Below, piece by piece: positions 43,431 to 52,397 of a stretch of 64,000 nt of DNA (position 1 is the stretch's first letter; each line of letters opens with the position of its first letter). The notes beneath the pieces are model-generated. The model searched no databases. It had not been told where the DNA came from and worked only from the letters and a program-made list of their open reading frames with translations. This DNA is from Azospirillum sp. 412522. Lineage in GTDB: Bacteria; Pseudomonadota; Alphaproteobacteria; Azospirillales; Azospirillaceae. The stretch is from the NCBI RefSeq assembly GCF_019805165.1, contig NZ_RWIJ01000016.1, positions 1-64,000 of the forward strand, written 5' to 3'. Position numbers and translations under genes: made by a program.

Positions 43431-45608
43431 ATGTCGAACGATAGCCAGAGCATGACGGTCCAGGGCAAGCCCGCGTCGGGCGCCGCCTGGTATTCCGGTC
43501 TGCGCGCCAAGCTGATGATCGCCATCGGTGTGGTGCTGTCCGGTACGCTGGTCGCCGCCGCAGTGGCGCTGATCGGATATGCGAACGTGCGCACCACCAT
43601 TGACGCCATCGTCGGCGAAGCGGTGCCCGCGATGACAGAGGGCATGGCGGTGGCGCAGCAGGCCGAACGGCTGGTGGCCCTGGCCCCGGCCCTGACCTCC
43701 GCCGACAGCGCCGCCGCGCGACAGGCGGTGTCCGCCCGCATGGCCGCGGCGAAGGAGGAGTTCAACACGCGCCTGTCCCGGCTGCGGGCCACCGGATCCG
43801 CCGGGGCGCAGCTCGCCGCCATCGAGGAGGCGTCGAAGGGGCTGCTCGACAACCTCGTGCAGCTCGACCAGGCGGCCGCCGAACGGGTGGCGCTCTCTGC
43901 CGAACGCGCGGCGACGATGCCGAAAGTGATGGCGGCCGAAGCGGAAATCCAGAAATTCGCCGCGCCCTGGAACTCCGTCCTGAGCAATGACGAGGAGCAG
44001 GCCCGCTCGACCCTGGCGGAGCCCGACGCCTCCCCCGCGGCGATGCGCGAAGCGGCCGACACCCTGACCAAGGTCATGGTCCAGAAGAAGCCGCTGATCT
44101 CCACCATGAGCGAGGCGGCCAACGTCCGCAACATGCTGATGGAAGCGGCGACCACCCGCGACGACCAGCGGCTGGCGATCATCGAGACGCGGGTCGGCGT
44201 GTCGCTCGCCGGTCTGTCGAACGGCGCCCAGGGACTGCCGGAGCGGCTGGCCGCCGTCGCCACCAAGCAGGCCGAACTGCTGACCGGCTTCGCCACCGGC
44301 GAGTCCTCGCTGGTCACCCTGCGTCAGAAGGAACTGGCGATCGAGGGCTATTTCACCCAGCTTCTTGAGAGCAACCACGCCCTGACCACCACGATGTCCA
44401 AGGGCATCGCCACCCTGGTCGAGGGCCAGAAGAGCAGCATCGCGGAGGCCAGCGCCGCTACCACCCGCATGCTGGACAACAGCCGTCTGACGCAGATCGC
44501 CGTCGCGCTCGCCAGCATCCTGGTGTCGATCCTGGTGGTCTGGCTCTATATCGGCCGGATCGTCGTCCGCCGGATGATGACGCTCAAGACCGGAATGGGG
44601 CGGATCGCCGCCGGCGACCTGGATGCCGAGATCACGCTGAAGGGCCATGACGAGATCGCGGAGATGGGGGCTGCGCTGCTGGTCTTCCGTGACACCGCGC
44701 GCGAAGTGGAGACCACCCGCGCAGCCGCGGAGACCGAACGCCAGCGGGCGGCGGGCGAACGCCGTCAGACCATGCTGTCGCTCGCCGACCAGTTCGAGAA
44801 CGGCGTGAAGACGGTGGTGGAGACGGTGTCCGCCGCCGCCACCCAGATGCACCAGACCGCCGCCGGCATGGTGGCGACTGCGGACGACACCTCCCGGCAG
44901 GCCGGCAATGCCGCCGAGGCGGCGGAGACCGCGTCGGTCAACGTCGACGGTGCGGCGTCGGCCGCGCATGAACTGTCGCAGTCGATCAGCGAAATCGCCC
45001 GGCAGGTAACCGAATCGGCGACCATCGCCGCCAAGGCGGCAAACGAGGCCGACCGTACCGACAGCACCATGCGCGAACTGAACGAGGCGGCCAGCCGCAT
45101 CGGTGCCGTGCTCGACCTGATCTCCGACATCGCCGGCCAGACCAACCTGCTGGCGCTGAACGCGACCATCGAGGCGGCCCGCGCCGGCGAGGCCGGCAAG
45201 GGCTTTGCCGTGGTCGCCAGCGAGGTCAAGCAGTTGGCCAGCCAGACGGCCAAGGCCACCGACCAGATCGCCGGCCAGATCGGCGCCATGCAGCAGGCGA
45301 CCGGCGAGGCGGTGAACGCCATCCGCAGCATCGGCCTGACCATCGGCCGGTTGAACGACATCGCCGCCAGCATCGCCGCGGCGGTGGAGGAACAGGGCGC
45401 CGCCACCTCGGAAATCGCCCGCAACGTCCAACAGGCGGCGGGCGGTACCGCCCAGGCCTCCCAGAACATCGGCCAGGTCCGCACCGCCGCCGGCCAGACC
45501 GGTCAGTCGGCGCAGGAGGTCCTGTCGGTGGCGCAGGAGGTCTCGACCCAGACCGGCCACCTCCAGCAGCAGATCGACCGCTTCCTCAGTCAGGTGCGGT
45601 CGGCCTGA
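43431..45608 (+). CDS. Methyl-accepting chemotaxis protein
   Basis: This 725-residue receptor has a first membrane helix at about 28-50, a helical periplasmic domain, a second helix at about 353-375, a HAMP domain and a signalling domain whose tip reads AGQTNLLALNATIEAARAGE then GKGFAVVASEVKQLA (about 568-602). A very strong GGGGGGAGGACAGG precedes the ATG at 43431. Its cytoplasmic half closely resembles that of the receptor at 15583, which suggests an old duplication with divergent sensors. The ligand is unknown. A terminator follows. Confidence 0.94.
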   Translation: MSNDSQSMTVQGKPASGAAWYSGLRAKLMIAIGVVLSGTLVAAAVALIGYANVRTTIDAIVGEAVPAMTEGMAVAQQAERLVALAPALTSADSAAARQAVSARMAAAKEEFNTRLSRLRATGSAGAQLAAIEEASKGLLDNLVQLDQAAAERVALSAERAATMPKVMAAEAEIQKFAAPWNSVLSNDEEQARSTLAEPDASPAAMREAADTLTKVMVQKKPLISTMSEAANVRNMLMEAATTRDDQRLAIIETRVGVSLAGLSNGAQGLPERLAAVATKQAELLTGFATGESSLVTLRQKELAIEGYFTQLLESNHALTTTMSKGIATLVEGQKSSIAEASAATTRMLDNSRLTQIAVALASILVSILVVWLYIGRIVVRRMMTLKTGMGRIAAGDLDAEITLKGHDEIAEMGAALLVFRDTAREVETTRAAAETERQRAAGERRQTMLSLADQFENGVKTVVETVSAAATQMHQTAAGMVATADDTSRQAGNAAEAAETASVNVDGAASAAHELSQSISEIARQVTESATIAAKAANEADRTDSTMRELNEAASRIGAVLDLISDIAGQTNLLALNATIEAARAGEAGKGFAVVASEVKQLASQTAKATDQIAGQIGAMQQATGEAVNAIRSIGLTIGRLNDIAASIAAAVEEQGAATSEIARNVQQAAGGTAQASQNIGQVRTAAGQTGQSAQEVLSVAQEVSTQTGHLQQQIDRFLSQVRSA

Positions 45609-45623
45609 TCGCCCTTCCCCCCT

Positions 45624-45659
45624 GAAAGGCCCCTCTCTCCCCAGGAAGAGGGGCCTTTC
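45624..45659 (+). terminator. Rho-independent terminator of the second chemoreceptor
   Basis: GAAAGGCCCCTCT and its complement form a 13-bp stem with a 10-base loop, ending in TTTCATTT just after the stop. Confidence 0.8.
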
Positions 45660-45793
45660 ATTTGTCCGCCCCTAATCTCCCGGTCCTTCGACACCCGGTT
45701 CCACCACCTTGCCGGCCTTCAGGAACACCTGCGGCGCCCATCCCATGTGGACGCCGGGCGGCACCATGGAAAATGAAGGACGCGCGAACAGAT

Positions 45794-45849
45794 TGTAGCA
45801 ATGCTTCACAGAATGATCGACAAAGCGGCGCATCTGTAGTAAAACTACA
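45794..45849. promoter_or_regulatory. HexR box (45835-45849) with a degenerate second copy (45794-45808)
   Basis: TGTAGTAAAACTACA is a perfect 6+3+6 palindrome matching the HexR consensus known from gammaproteobacteria (TGTAAT-N3-ATTACA with R/Y at the inner position). It lies 44-58 bases before the hexR start. TGTAGCAATGCTTCA 27 bases further up keeps 11 of 12 arm bases in register for half-site spacing but is imperfect. Confidence 0.7.
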
Positions 45850-45892
45850 TTCGGTTCCAACGCGCCCCTCTGTCAGCCACGCTGGCCTTCCC

Positions 45893-46819
45893 ATGCTGAA
45901 CACCATCGCCTCCTCCCTGGACAGCCTCCGCCGTGCGGAAGCCGCGGTGGCGCGTACTGTGCTGGCCGATCCGGAGGCGGCGGTCCGCGACAGTCTGGCC
46001 CAGCTTGCCGGCAAGGCGGGGGTCAGCGAACCGTCGGTCCTGCGCTTCTGCCGCTCCGCCGGGTTCGGCGGCTTTCAGGAATTCAAGATCGCGCTGGCCC
46101 AGCATCTGGCGGCGTCCGCCGTGCGGGAGGAAGTCGGCGACCGGCCGACCCCACTGGTCCGCGACCTCACTCCCGGCGACAGCGTTGCCGGTGCGGCGGA
46201 AAAGGTTCTGAACCGCTCCATCGACGCACTGGTCCGCCTGCGCGGCAGGCTCGACAGCATGGCGCTGGAAAAGGCTGCCGGGGTGCTGGCACGGGCGCGG
46301 CGGGTGCAGATCGTCGGTGTCGGCGCCTCCGGCGCGGTGGCGCTGGACGCGCATCACAAGCTGTTCCGCCTGCTGCCGCAGGTCACCGCCAGTACCGACG
46401 CCCATCTCCAGGCGATGGCGGCGGCGACGCTCGGTCCCGGAGACGCGCTGCTGGCGATCTCCAAGACCGGCACCAGCGACGAGATCTTCGACGTCGCCGC
46501 CATCGCCCGCGACGGTGGGGCGACGGTGATCGCCATCACCGCCTCGGCCACGCCTCTGGCCGAGCGCGCCGACATCCGCCTGACCGTCGATGTCGACGAG
46601 GACACCGCCGTCCACACCCCGATGGCTTCGCGGCTGGCGCAGCTGGCCCTGATCGACGTGCTGACCGTCGCGGTCGGGTTGCAGGCACTGCCGGGCCTCG
46701 ACCGCCGTCTCGCCCGCATCAAGGCCGTCCTGGCCGGTCACCATCGCGTGCCGGAACGGCCCGCTTCCGTTTCCACACCCACCTCCACCATCACCCAGAA
46801 GAATCCCGAGGAATCCTGA
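45893..46819 (+). CDS. hexR: HexR-like RpiR family transcriptional regulator
   Basis: This 308-residue regulator has an RpiR-type HTH (about 1-77, LAQLAGKAGVSEPSVLRFCRSAGFGGFQEFK) and a SIS sugar-phosphate domain (about 125-260, IVGVGASGAVALDAHHK and AISKTGTSDEIFD). HexR proteins bind KDPG and repress Entner-Doudoroff genes. The box upstream and the eda-like gene overlapping its last base fit this. Its ATG at 45893 lacks a strong ribosome site; the frame is open upstream, but that part is not like the family. Confidence 0.88.
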   Translation: MLNTIASSLDSLRRAEAAVARTVLADPEAAVRDSLAQLAGKAGVSEPSVLRFCRSAGFGGFQEFKIALAQHLAASAVREEVGDRPTPLVRDLTPGDSVAGAAEKVLNRSIDALVRLRGRLDSMALEKAAGVLARARRVQIVGVGASGAVALDAHHKLFRLLPQVTASTDAHLQAMAAATLGPGDALLAISKTGTSDEIFDVAAIARDGGATVIAITASATPLAERADIRLTVDVDEDTAVHTPMASRLAQLALIDVLTVAVGLQALPGLDRRLARIKAVLAGHHRVPERPASVSTPTSTITQKNPEES

Positions 46820-47472
46820 TGCCCACCACCCAGAGCCCAGCCGAAATCCTGGAACAGCTCGTCGCCTACGGCGTCGTCCCGGTCATCCGCAACAGCTCCG
46901 CCGATCTGGCGCGCACCGCCGTGACCTGGCTGCGCGAGGCCGGCTACGGCACCTTCGAGATCACCATGACCACGCCCGGCGCCGTCGGCCTGATCGAGGA
47001 GCTGTCGGCGGAAGGCGGCGCCCTGATCGGCGCCGGCACCGTCCTGACCCCGGCCGCCGTCGCCGACGTGGTGAAGGCCGGCGCCCGCTATGTCGTGTCG
47101 CCCTGCGTCCTGCCGAAGGTGGCCGCCGCCTGCCGCGACCATGGCGTCGCCTGCCTGATGGGCGCCCTGACCCCGACCGAGGTGCATGCCGCCATCTCCG
47201 CCGGCGCCGACGCCATCAAGATCTTCCCGGCTTCCACCGTCGGCCCGGCGCACATCAAGGCGCTGAAGTCGGTCTTCCCCGGCGTCCGCTTCGTCCCCAC
47301 CGGCGGCATCGACGCCACCACCGTCGCCTCCTATGTCGCGGCCGGAGTGGCCTGCGTCGGCGCCGGCGGCAAGCTGGTCGATGAAACCCTGGTCAAGAAG
47401 GGCGACCGCGAGGGCATCCTCGCCGCCGGGCGCCAGCTGATGGAAGCCTATCGCGCCGCCAAGGGCGCATGA
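46819..47472 (+). CDS. eda: KDPG/KHG aldolase family protein (Eda-like)
   Basis: This 217-residue TIM-barrel class I aldolase has the Schiff-base lysine K134 (AIKIFPAS) and the base E47 (FEITMTTPGA). The residue corresponding to Arg49 of E. coli Eda, which helps bind the pyruvate carboxylate, is Thr51 here, and the loop usually reading PG is CV at 96-97. These changes leave open KDPG, KDPGal or 4-hydroxy-2-oxoglutarate as substrate. Its start overlaps the hexR stop by one base. Function in finishing the Entner-Doudoroff or hexonate pathway is inferred from hexR. Confidence 0.85.
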   Translation: MPTTQSPAEILEQLVAYGVVPVIRNSSADLARTAVTWLREAGYGTFEITMTTPGAVGLIEELSAEGGALIGAGTVLTPAAVADVVKAGARYVVSPCVLPKVAAACRDHGVACLMGALTPTEVHAAISAGADAIKIFPASTVGPAHIKALKSVFPGVRFVPTGGIDATTVASYVAAGVACVGAGGKLVDETLVKKGDREGILAAGRQLMEAYRAAKGA

Positions 47473-47480
47473 GGAATTCG

Positions 47481-47506
47481 GTTTGAGGCGGCCCCCCGCC
47501 TCAAAC
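47481..47506. terminator. Hairpin between convergent eda and hybrid kinase genes
   Basis: GTTTGAGGCGG and its complement form an 11-bp stem with a 4-base C loop. The right arm overlaps the stop codon of the hybrid kinase gene on the minus strand. No T-run. Confidence 0.5.
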
Positions 47507-50500
47507 CCCCTCCAGCACCCCGCGCACCGCATCCATCGCCGCGAGGCCCCGGCTGAACGCCGATTCCGCGGTGGCGGCGAGCTCCTGGGCTTCCTCCCGG
47601 CGGCCTTCGCGCATGCCGTCCTCCACCGCCCGCATCAGACCGACGAAGCCGGTCAGGCCGAAATGGCTGGCGGCTCCGGCGAGCCGGTGGGCGATATCCT
47701 CGATCTCATCGTCGGGAGTGTCGGCCGCAGTCAGGCGGGGCAACCCCTCCTGGGCCGACTCCAGCAGCAGGCCGCGGATGGTGGCGAAGCGCGCCGGACC
47801 GAGGGAGCGGATGTAGCGTTCCAGGATCTCCTCGTTCACGTCCTCCTCGACCACCGCCGGACGGGTCGGCGGATCCGCCGAAGCCAGTCCGGTCTCCGAA
47901 TCCTCGTCATCGTCGGAGCGCGAGGCGACAGCGTTCGACAGCAGGTGCATCAGGCGTTCCGGAAAGATCGGCTTCTCGATCACCGCGTCGATGCCGGCGG
48001 CGATGTAGCGGGCGCGGTCGGCGGCGAAGACGTTGGCGGTCACCGCGACGATCGGCACCGCCGCGCGGTCGGCGTCCTCCAGGGCACGGATGCGGCGGGC
48101 AACCTCCGGTCCGTCGATGTCGGGAAGGCGGATGTCCAGCAGGATGGCGTCGAAACGCCGCCGGGTCGCCAGCTCCAGTGCCTTTTCACCGGTTTCCGCC
48201 ACGGTCATGCGGTGGCCGGCGTCGGACAGCAGCCCCAGCGCCACCTCCCGGTTGATCGCATCGTCCTCCACCAGCAGCAGGGCCAGCGACCGGACCCGGC
48301 TGATCGGCAGCAGCCGGCCCGGCCGGGCCGGAAGCGCCGGTTCGATCACCCGCTGCAACGGGATGGTGACGGTGAAGACGCTGCCCAGCCCTTCCGCGCT
48401 GTCGACGCGGATGCTGCCCTGCATGGCGTCCAGCAGGTGCCGGACGATGGCCAGTCCCAGCCCGCTGCCGCCAAAGCGCCGGGCGATGGTGGGGTCGGCC
48501 TGCTCCAGCTTCTCGAAAATGGCGGCGCGCCGATCCACCGGGATGCCGATCCCAGTATCGCGCACGGCCAGACGCAGCATTTCCAACGACATTCCGCCAC
48601 CGGAACGTTCCGGCCCCGGCTCGATATCGACGCGCAGTTCCACCCCGCCGCGTTCGGTGAACTTCACCGCGTTGCCGACGAGGTTGACCAGGATCTGACG
48701 CAGCCGCTGCCGATCGACCACCACCTGTTCCGGCACCTCCGGCGCGATGTCGAGATCGAGGTCGATGCCCTTCTCGTTCGCCAGTCCTTCCACTGTCGCA
48801 ACGACCTCCTCAAGCACCGGCAGCAGGGCACAGGGAGCGGGGTCGAGGTCGAGCTTGCCATCCTCGATCTTGCGCAGATCGAGAATATCGTTGACCTGAT
48901 CGAGCAGCCCGTGGCCGCAGCGCATGATCGACATGGCATAGCGCCGCTCGCCGGCATGCAGCTGCCCGGTCAGCAGCAGCCGGCACAGGCCGAGGATCCC
49001 GTTCAGCGGCGTCCGCATCTCGTGGCTGACGGTGGCGAGGAATTCCGTCTTGGCGGCGTCGGCCCGCTCCGCCCGTTCCTTGGCTTGCCGCAACTCCTCG
49101 CGCGCCCGGCGCGAGGCGGTGATGTCGTTGGCGACGCAGATGATGCGGCAGCGCCCGTCTCCCGACCATTCGAAGGGGTGGCGCTGCAGGGCGAACACGG
49201 TGTTCTCACCGTTGCGTGCAAGCACCAGCTCCTCCACCCCCAGCGAGCGCATGGCGCCGGGATCGCCGCCGGCGAGCGCCCGACCGGTCTCCGGCCCCAG
49301 CACGTCGGCCAGGGTGCGGTCCCCGATGTCGGCACGGCGGGTGCCGAAGCAATCCTCCGCCGCCCGGTTCCACAACAGGACGCGACCGCTGTCGCCGTCC
49401 AGCACATAGAGGACGCTCGGCACATTGTCGATCACCGCGTCGAGGAAGGCCTGGGTCCGGCGCAGCAGCTCCTCCGCCTCGCGGCGGCGGGTGATGTCGA
49501 CCACCGAACTCAGCAGCACCTCCTCGCCCTGGAATTCGAAGGCGATGCCGGACAGCAGGCCCCACAGCCGGCGGCCCGACCGGGTCACCAGTTCGGTCTC
49601 CACATCCAGGGCCAAGCCGCTGGTGAAGACGTCGCGGACGAACTCCTCCCGCACCTGCGGGACGTACCAGACGCTGGCGGCGGGGCGGCCCAGCAGCTCG
49701 CCGGCCTCATCGACCTCGAACAGGTCGGCGGCACGGCGGTTGACGAAACGGATCTGCCCGTCGGCGCGGCCGGAGATCACCAGCGGAACCGGCGCGGCCT
49801 CCAGCACCGTGCGCAGCCACTGTTCGTTGCGGCGGAGCGCCTCGCTCTTGTCCTCCGTCTCCTGGATGTAGAAGCGCAGCGCGCGGGCAAGCTGGCCGAT
49901 CTCATCGGCACCGGTCACCGGCACCTCGGCCCGGCCGCCGCCGGTGCGGTCGCGGATCGCCTCGCTGACCGCCCAGAGCCGGGCCAGCACCTTGCGCCGT
50001 ACATACAGCACCGACAGCACCATCCCCAGCACCACCACGCCGACCGAGGCGAAGAACAGCCGGGTGTAGGTGGTGGACACCTCGATCACCTGCTGCCGGC
50101 TTTCCTCCGCCGCCTTGGTCTGCTCCACGAAGATGCCGGTGTTGAGGCCGGTGTTGACCAGCGACACCTGATTGGCGCGGTCGACCAGCCCGTTCAGCAT
50201 CTCCGACGCCTGCAACTCGGCCTGCCGCTGGCGGAAGACGGAGCGGTCTCCCTCCACCACCGACCGCATGCCCTCGGCCAGCCGGAAGAGCCGCTCAGAC
50301 ACGCCGGTTTCCGGCACTGAACCGTCCAGGGCCGCCAGCTGCGACGCGGCGCTGTCGGCCAGCCGGGCGAGGGCGAAGCTGTTCTCCGCCTGATGGACCG
50401 ACGCGATCAGGAACAGCAGCCTTTCCGCCATCGCCAGCCAACGCTGGACGCCTGCATCCTCCACCCCGCGCAGGGCGGGTTCCGCCAGGGCATCGGCCAT

Positions 50501-51019
50501 CCGCCGCACGTCGCGATCGCGCTCGGCCAGAGCACGGCGGGCGGTGATGCGGGCGGTCACGCCGCGATCGATGGCGTCGCGCAGCCGCAGAATCTCGTCG
50601 CGCTGCAGCTTCAATCCGGCGATCCGCTGAGCCTGCCGGCCGTCGGACGAGACCATCTCCGCCAACAGCCGGTCATAGCCGTCCAGCTGGTCGGCCAAAC
50701 CCTGCTTGATCGTTTCGCGGCCGAAATTCTCCTGCGACAAGGCCAATTGTTCCAGGGTCCGCATGATCCGCTGGTGCTGACGCTCCAGCTTTGCCGAAGC
50801 GACGACGGCCGGGAACTGCTCCGACGTGACCTTGGTGATGCCGGCATGCAGCCCGTCGAAGGCAATGTAGGCGCCAAGCCCGATCAGGAAGGCGACCAGC
50901 CCGTTGAAGGCGAGCGCGCCGAACAGCCGCGCCCCGACGCCGATCCTGACCACGCCGGCCTTATCCGGGGCCTTGGCCGGTTCAGAACCGCCAGACCCCG
51001 CCCTGCTGTCGCCCGCCAT
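47501..51019 (-). CDS. TorS-like hybrid sensor histidine kinase with receiver and Hpt domains
   Basis: This is a 1172-residue membrane hybrid kinase. Two helices (about 30-52 and 335-357) bracket a periplasmic helical domain of about 280 residues; HAMP and two PAS domains follow. HisKA is FLATVSHEMRTPLNGILGL (His about 666), then an ATPase domain (NLVGNAVKFTE, RFGGSGLGLAI). The receiver has DAILLDIRLPDIDG (Asp about 960) and the C-terminal Hpt has IAHRLAGAASHFG (His about 1109). The layout matches TorS/ArcB-type phosphorelays. The final regulator is not adjacent. It is divergent, 87 bases away, from a periplasmic binding protein gene that may be its sensory partner. Confidence 0.93.
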   Translation of the reverse strand: MAGDSRAGSGGSEPAKAPDKAGVVRIGVGARLFGALAFNGLVAFLIGLGAYIAFDGLHAGITKVTSEQFPAVVASAKLERQHQRIMRTLEQLALSQENFGRETIKQGLADQLDGYDRLLAEMVSSDGRQAQRIAGLKLQRDEILRLRDAIDRGVTARITARRALAERDRDVRRMADALAEPALRGVEDAGVQRWLAMAERLLFLIASVHQAENSFALARLADSAASQLAALDGSVPETGVSERLFRLAEGMRSVVEGDRSVFRQRQAELQASEMLNGLVDRANQVSLVNTGLNTGIFVEQTKAAEESRQQVIEVSTTYTRLFFASVGVVVLGMVLSVLYVRRKVLARLWAVSEAIRDRTGGGRAEVPVTGADEIGQLARALRFYIQETEDKSEALRRNEQWLRTVLEAAPVPLVISGRADGQIRFVNRRAADLFEVDEAGELLGRPAASVWYVPQVREEFVRDVFTSGLALDVETELVTRSGRRLWGLLSGIAFEFQGEEVLLSSVVDITRRREAEELLRRTQAFLDAVIDNVPSVLYVLDGDSGRVLLWNRAAEDCFGTRRADIGDRTLADVLGPETGRALAGGDPGAMRSLGVEELVLARNGENTVFALQRHPFEWSGDGRCRIICVANDITASRRAREELRQAKERAERADAAKTEFLATVSHEMRTPLNGILGLCRLLLTGQLHAGERRYAMSIMRCGHGLLDQVNDILDLRKIEDGKLDLDPAPCALLPVLEEVVATVEGLANEKGIDLDLDIAPEVPEQVVVDRQRLRQILVNLVGNAVKFTERGGVELRVDIEPGPERSGGGMSLEMLRLAVRDTGIGIPVDRRAAIFEKLEQADPTIARRFGGSGLGLAIVRHLLDAMQGSIRVDSAEGLGSVFTVTIPLQRVIEPALPARPGRLLPISRVRSLALLLVEDDAINREVALGLLSDAGHRMTVAETGEKALELATRRRFDAILLDIRLPDIDGPEVARRIRALEDADRAAVPIVAVTANVFAADRARYIAAGIDAVIEKPIFPERLMHLLSNAVASRSDDDEDSETGLASADPPTRPAVVEEDVNEEILERYIRSLGPARFATIRGLLLESAQEGLPRLTAADTPDDEIEDIAHRLAGAASHFGLTGFVGLMRAVEDGMREGRREEAQELAATAESAFSRGLAAMDAVRGVLEGV

Positions 51020-51106
51020 TCCCGTTCCTGCTCATCCGGCCCCGCATCGTTTGCGCGATGCCGTCGGCAGCGTATCATAGCCCGGTCGTCGCATAAGGGG
51101 AGAAGG

Positions 51107-52174
51107 ATGGGGTCGAAGCCTGTTGCCGTCGCGTTCGGCCTGCTGCTGGCGCTACAGGCATTCGCCGCCGCCGCGGCACAGCCGGACACCGCCGTACGAA
51201 ACGCCGACCGCCCGGTGCTGGCGGAGATCGAGCGGCGCGGGGTCGTGCGCTGCGGGGTGTCCTTCAATCCCGGCTTCGCCGCCAACGACGATGGCGGGCG
51301 GCCGGTCGGATTCATGGTCGATCTGTGCCGGGCGCTGGCCGCCGCGGTGCTGGGCAAAGCCGACGCCATCGAGATCCGCCGGCTGTCCAAGCCGCAGGAG
51401 TTCGACGCCGTCGCCACCGGGGAGGTCGACGTCTCCCTCGCCCAGACCTCGTGGACGCTGACGCGTGACGCCGGCTATGCCGTCGATTTCGGGCCGCCAG
51501 TCTTCTATGACGTGCAGGGGATCGCCGCATGGCGGCTGTCCGACGGCCGGTCGGCGCTCGATGGCGGGGACCTGACGGTCTGCGTGCCGGCCGGCACCAC
51601 CACACAGGCCGAGCTGGAGTCCCTGATCGCAAGCGGCAAGCGGCCCTGGAAGGTGCGCAGCTTTCCCGGCTGGCCCGACACGCTGGAAGCTTTTCTCAGC
51701 CGCGACTGCGCCGCGGTCAGCGCCGACCGGGCCCTGCTGACCACGGCGCTGCATATGCTGGACGCGCCGCAGGAGGCGCTGGAGATCGCCGATGCTCCCT
51801 TGCCTTCGCCCATGGCCTCACGGGAGCCGCTGGCCCCACTGACGCCGAACACCGACCGCAACTGGATGGCGGCGGTGCGCTGGACCATGTTCGCGCTGTT
51901 CCTGGCCGACGACGCCGGAGTTTCCGGCGCCAACGCCAATTTCCAGCGCATCACCGGCAGCAGCGAGATGCGTCGTCTGCTGTCCGGCATGCCGGAGGTC
52001 GCGGCCAGGGCCGGGTTGCGTCCGGATTGGGCGTATCAGGTGGTGGTTCAGGTCGGGAACTACGGCGAGATTTTCGACCGCAACCTTGGCGCCCGGTCCC
52101 CGTTCAAGCTGTCCCGCGGCCTGAACCGGCCCTGGACACAGGGAGGGCTGCTTTACGCCCCGGTGTTCCAGTAA
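51107..52174 (+). CDS. Periplasmic amino-acid-type (family 3) substrate-binding protein
   Basis: This 355-residue protein has a Sec signal peptide (about 1-24, LLLALQAFAAAAAQ) and the family-3 opening LAEIERRGVVRCGVSFNPGFAANDDGGRPVGFMVDLCRALAAAV. DVSLAQTSWTLTRDAGYAVDFGPPVFYD supplies further ligand-site landmarks; the layout resembles AapJ/BztA. No ABC permease or ATPase genes are linked; instead it is divergent from the TorS-like kinase. A sensory rather than transport role is a reasonable inference. A strong GGGGAGAAGG precedes the ATG at 51107. Confidence 0.88.
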   Translation: MGSKPVAVAFGLLLALQAFAAAAAQPDTAVRNADRPVLAEIERRGVVRCGVSFNPGFAANDDGGRPVGFMVDLCRALAAAVLGKADAIEIRRLSKPQEFDAVATGEVDVSLAQTSWTLTRDAGYAVDFGPPVFYDVQGIAAWRLSDGRSALDGGDLTVCVPAGTTTQAELESLIASGKRPWKVRSFPGWPDTLEAFLSRDCAAVSADRALLTTALHMLDAPQEALEIADAPLPSPMASREPLAPLTPNTDRNWMAAVRWTMFALFLADDAGVSGANANFQRITGSSEMRRLLSGMPEVAARAGLRPDWAYQVVVQVGNYGEIFDRNLGARSPFKLSRGLNRPWTQGGLLYAPVFQ

Positions 52175-52237
52175 GGGAGCCAGTGAGGCGGACCGCTCAC
52201 CCAAAAGCCCAGCGTAACCCAATACCGCACGCCCGCT

Positions 52238-52259
52238 ACCCCCGACCATGGTCGGGGGT
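52238..52259 (+). terminator. Palindrome after the binding-protein gene
   Basis: ACCCCCGACCATGGTCGGGG and the following GT make a perfect 22-base palindrome, 64 bases after the stop. It can fold as an 8-bp stem with a CCATGG loop. No T-run. Confidence 0.45.
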
Positions 52260-52261
52260 GA

Positions 52262-52276
52262 CACAAACGATTTGTG
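52262..52276. promoter_or_regulatory. Palindrome upstream of the MHS transporter
   Basis: CACAAACGATTTGTG is a perfect 6+3+6 palindrome, about 120 bases before the transporter start. It may be an operator for this gene; the binding protein is not identified. Confidence 0.3.
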
Positions 52277-52397
52277 CACACAACTATCAGTGACATAACA
52301 AAGGCGCGCGCTCGGTCATCAGCTCATATGACCGGAAGGCACCGCTCGCCAAAAACCAACCACCGTCTGGGATTATTCACTTGGGAGGGTGAAGACC

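Noticed and set aside
47483..50320. A plus-strand open frame of about 945 codons opposite the hybrid kinase
   Set aside because: Composition is that of antisense sequence, with no motif, while the minus strand has all kinase, receiver and Hpt motifs.
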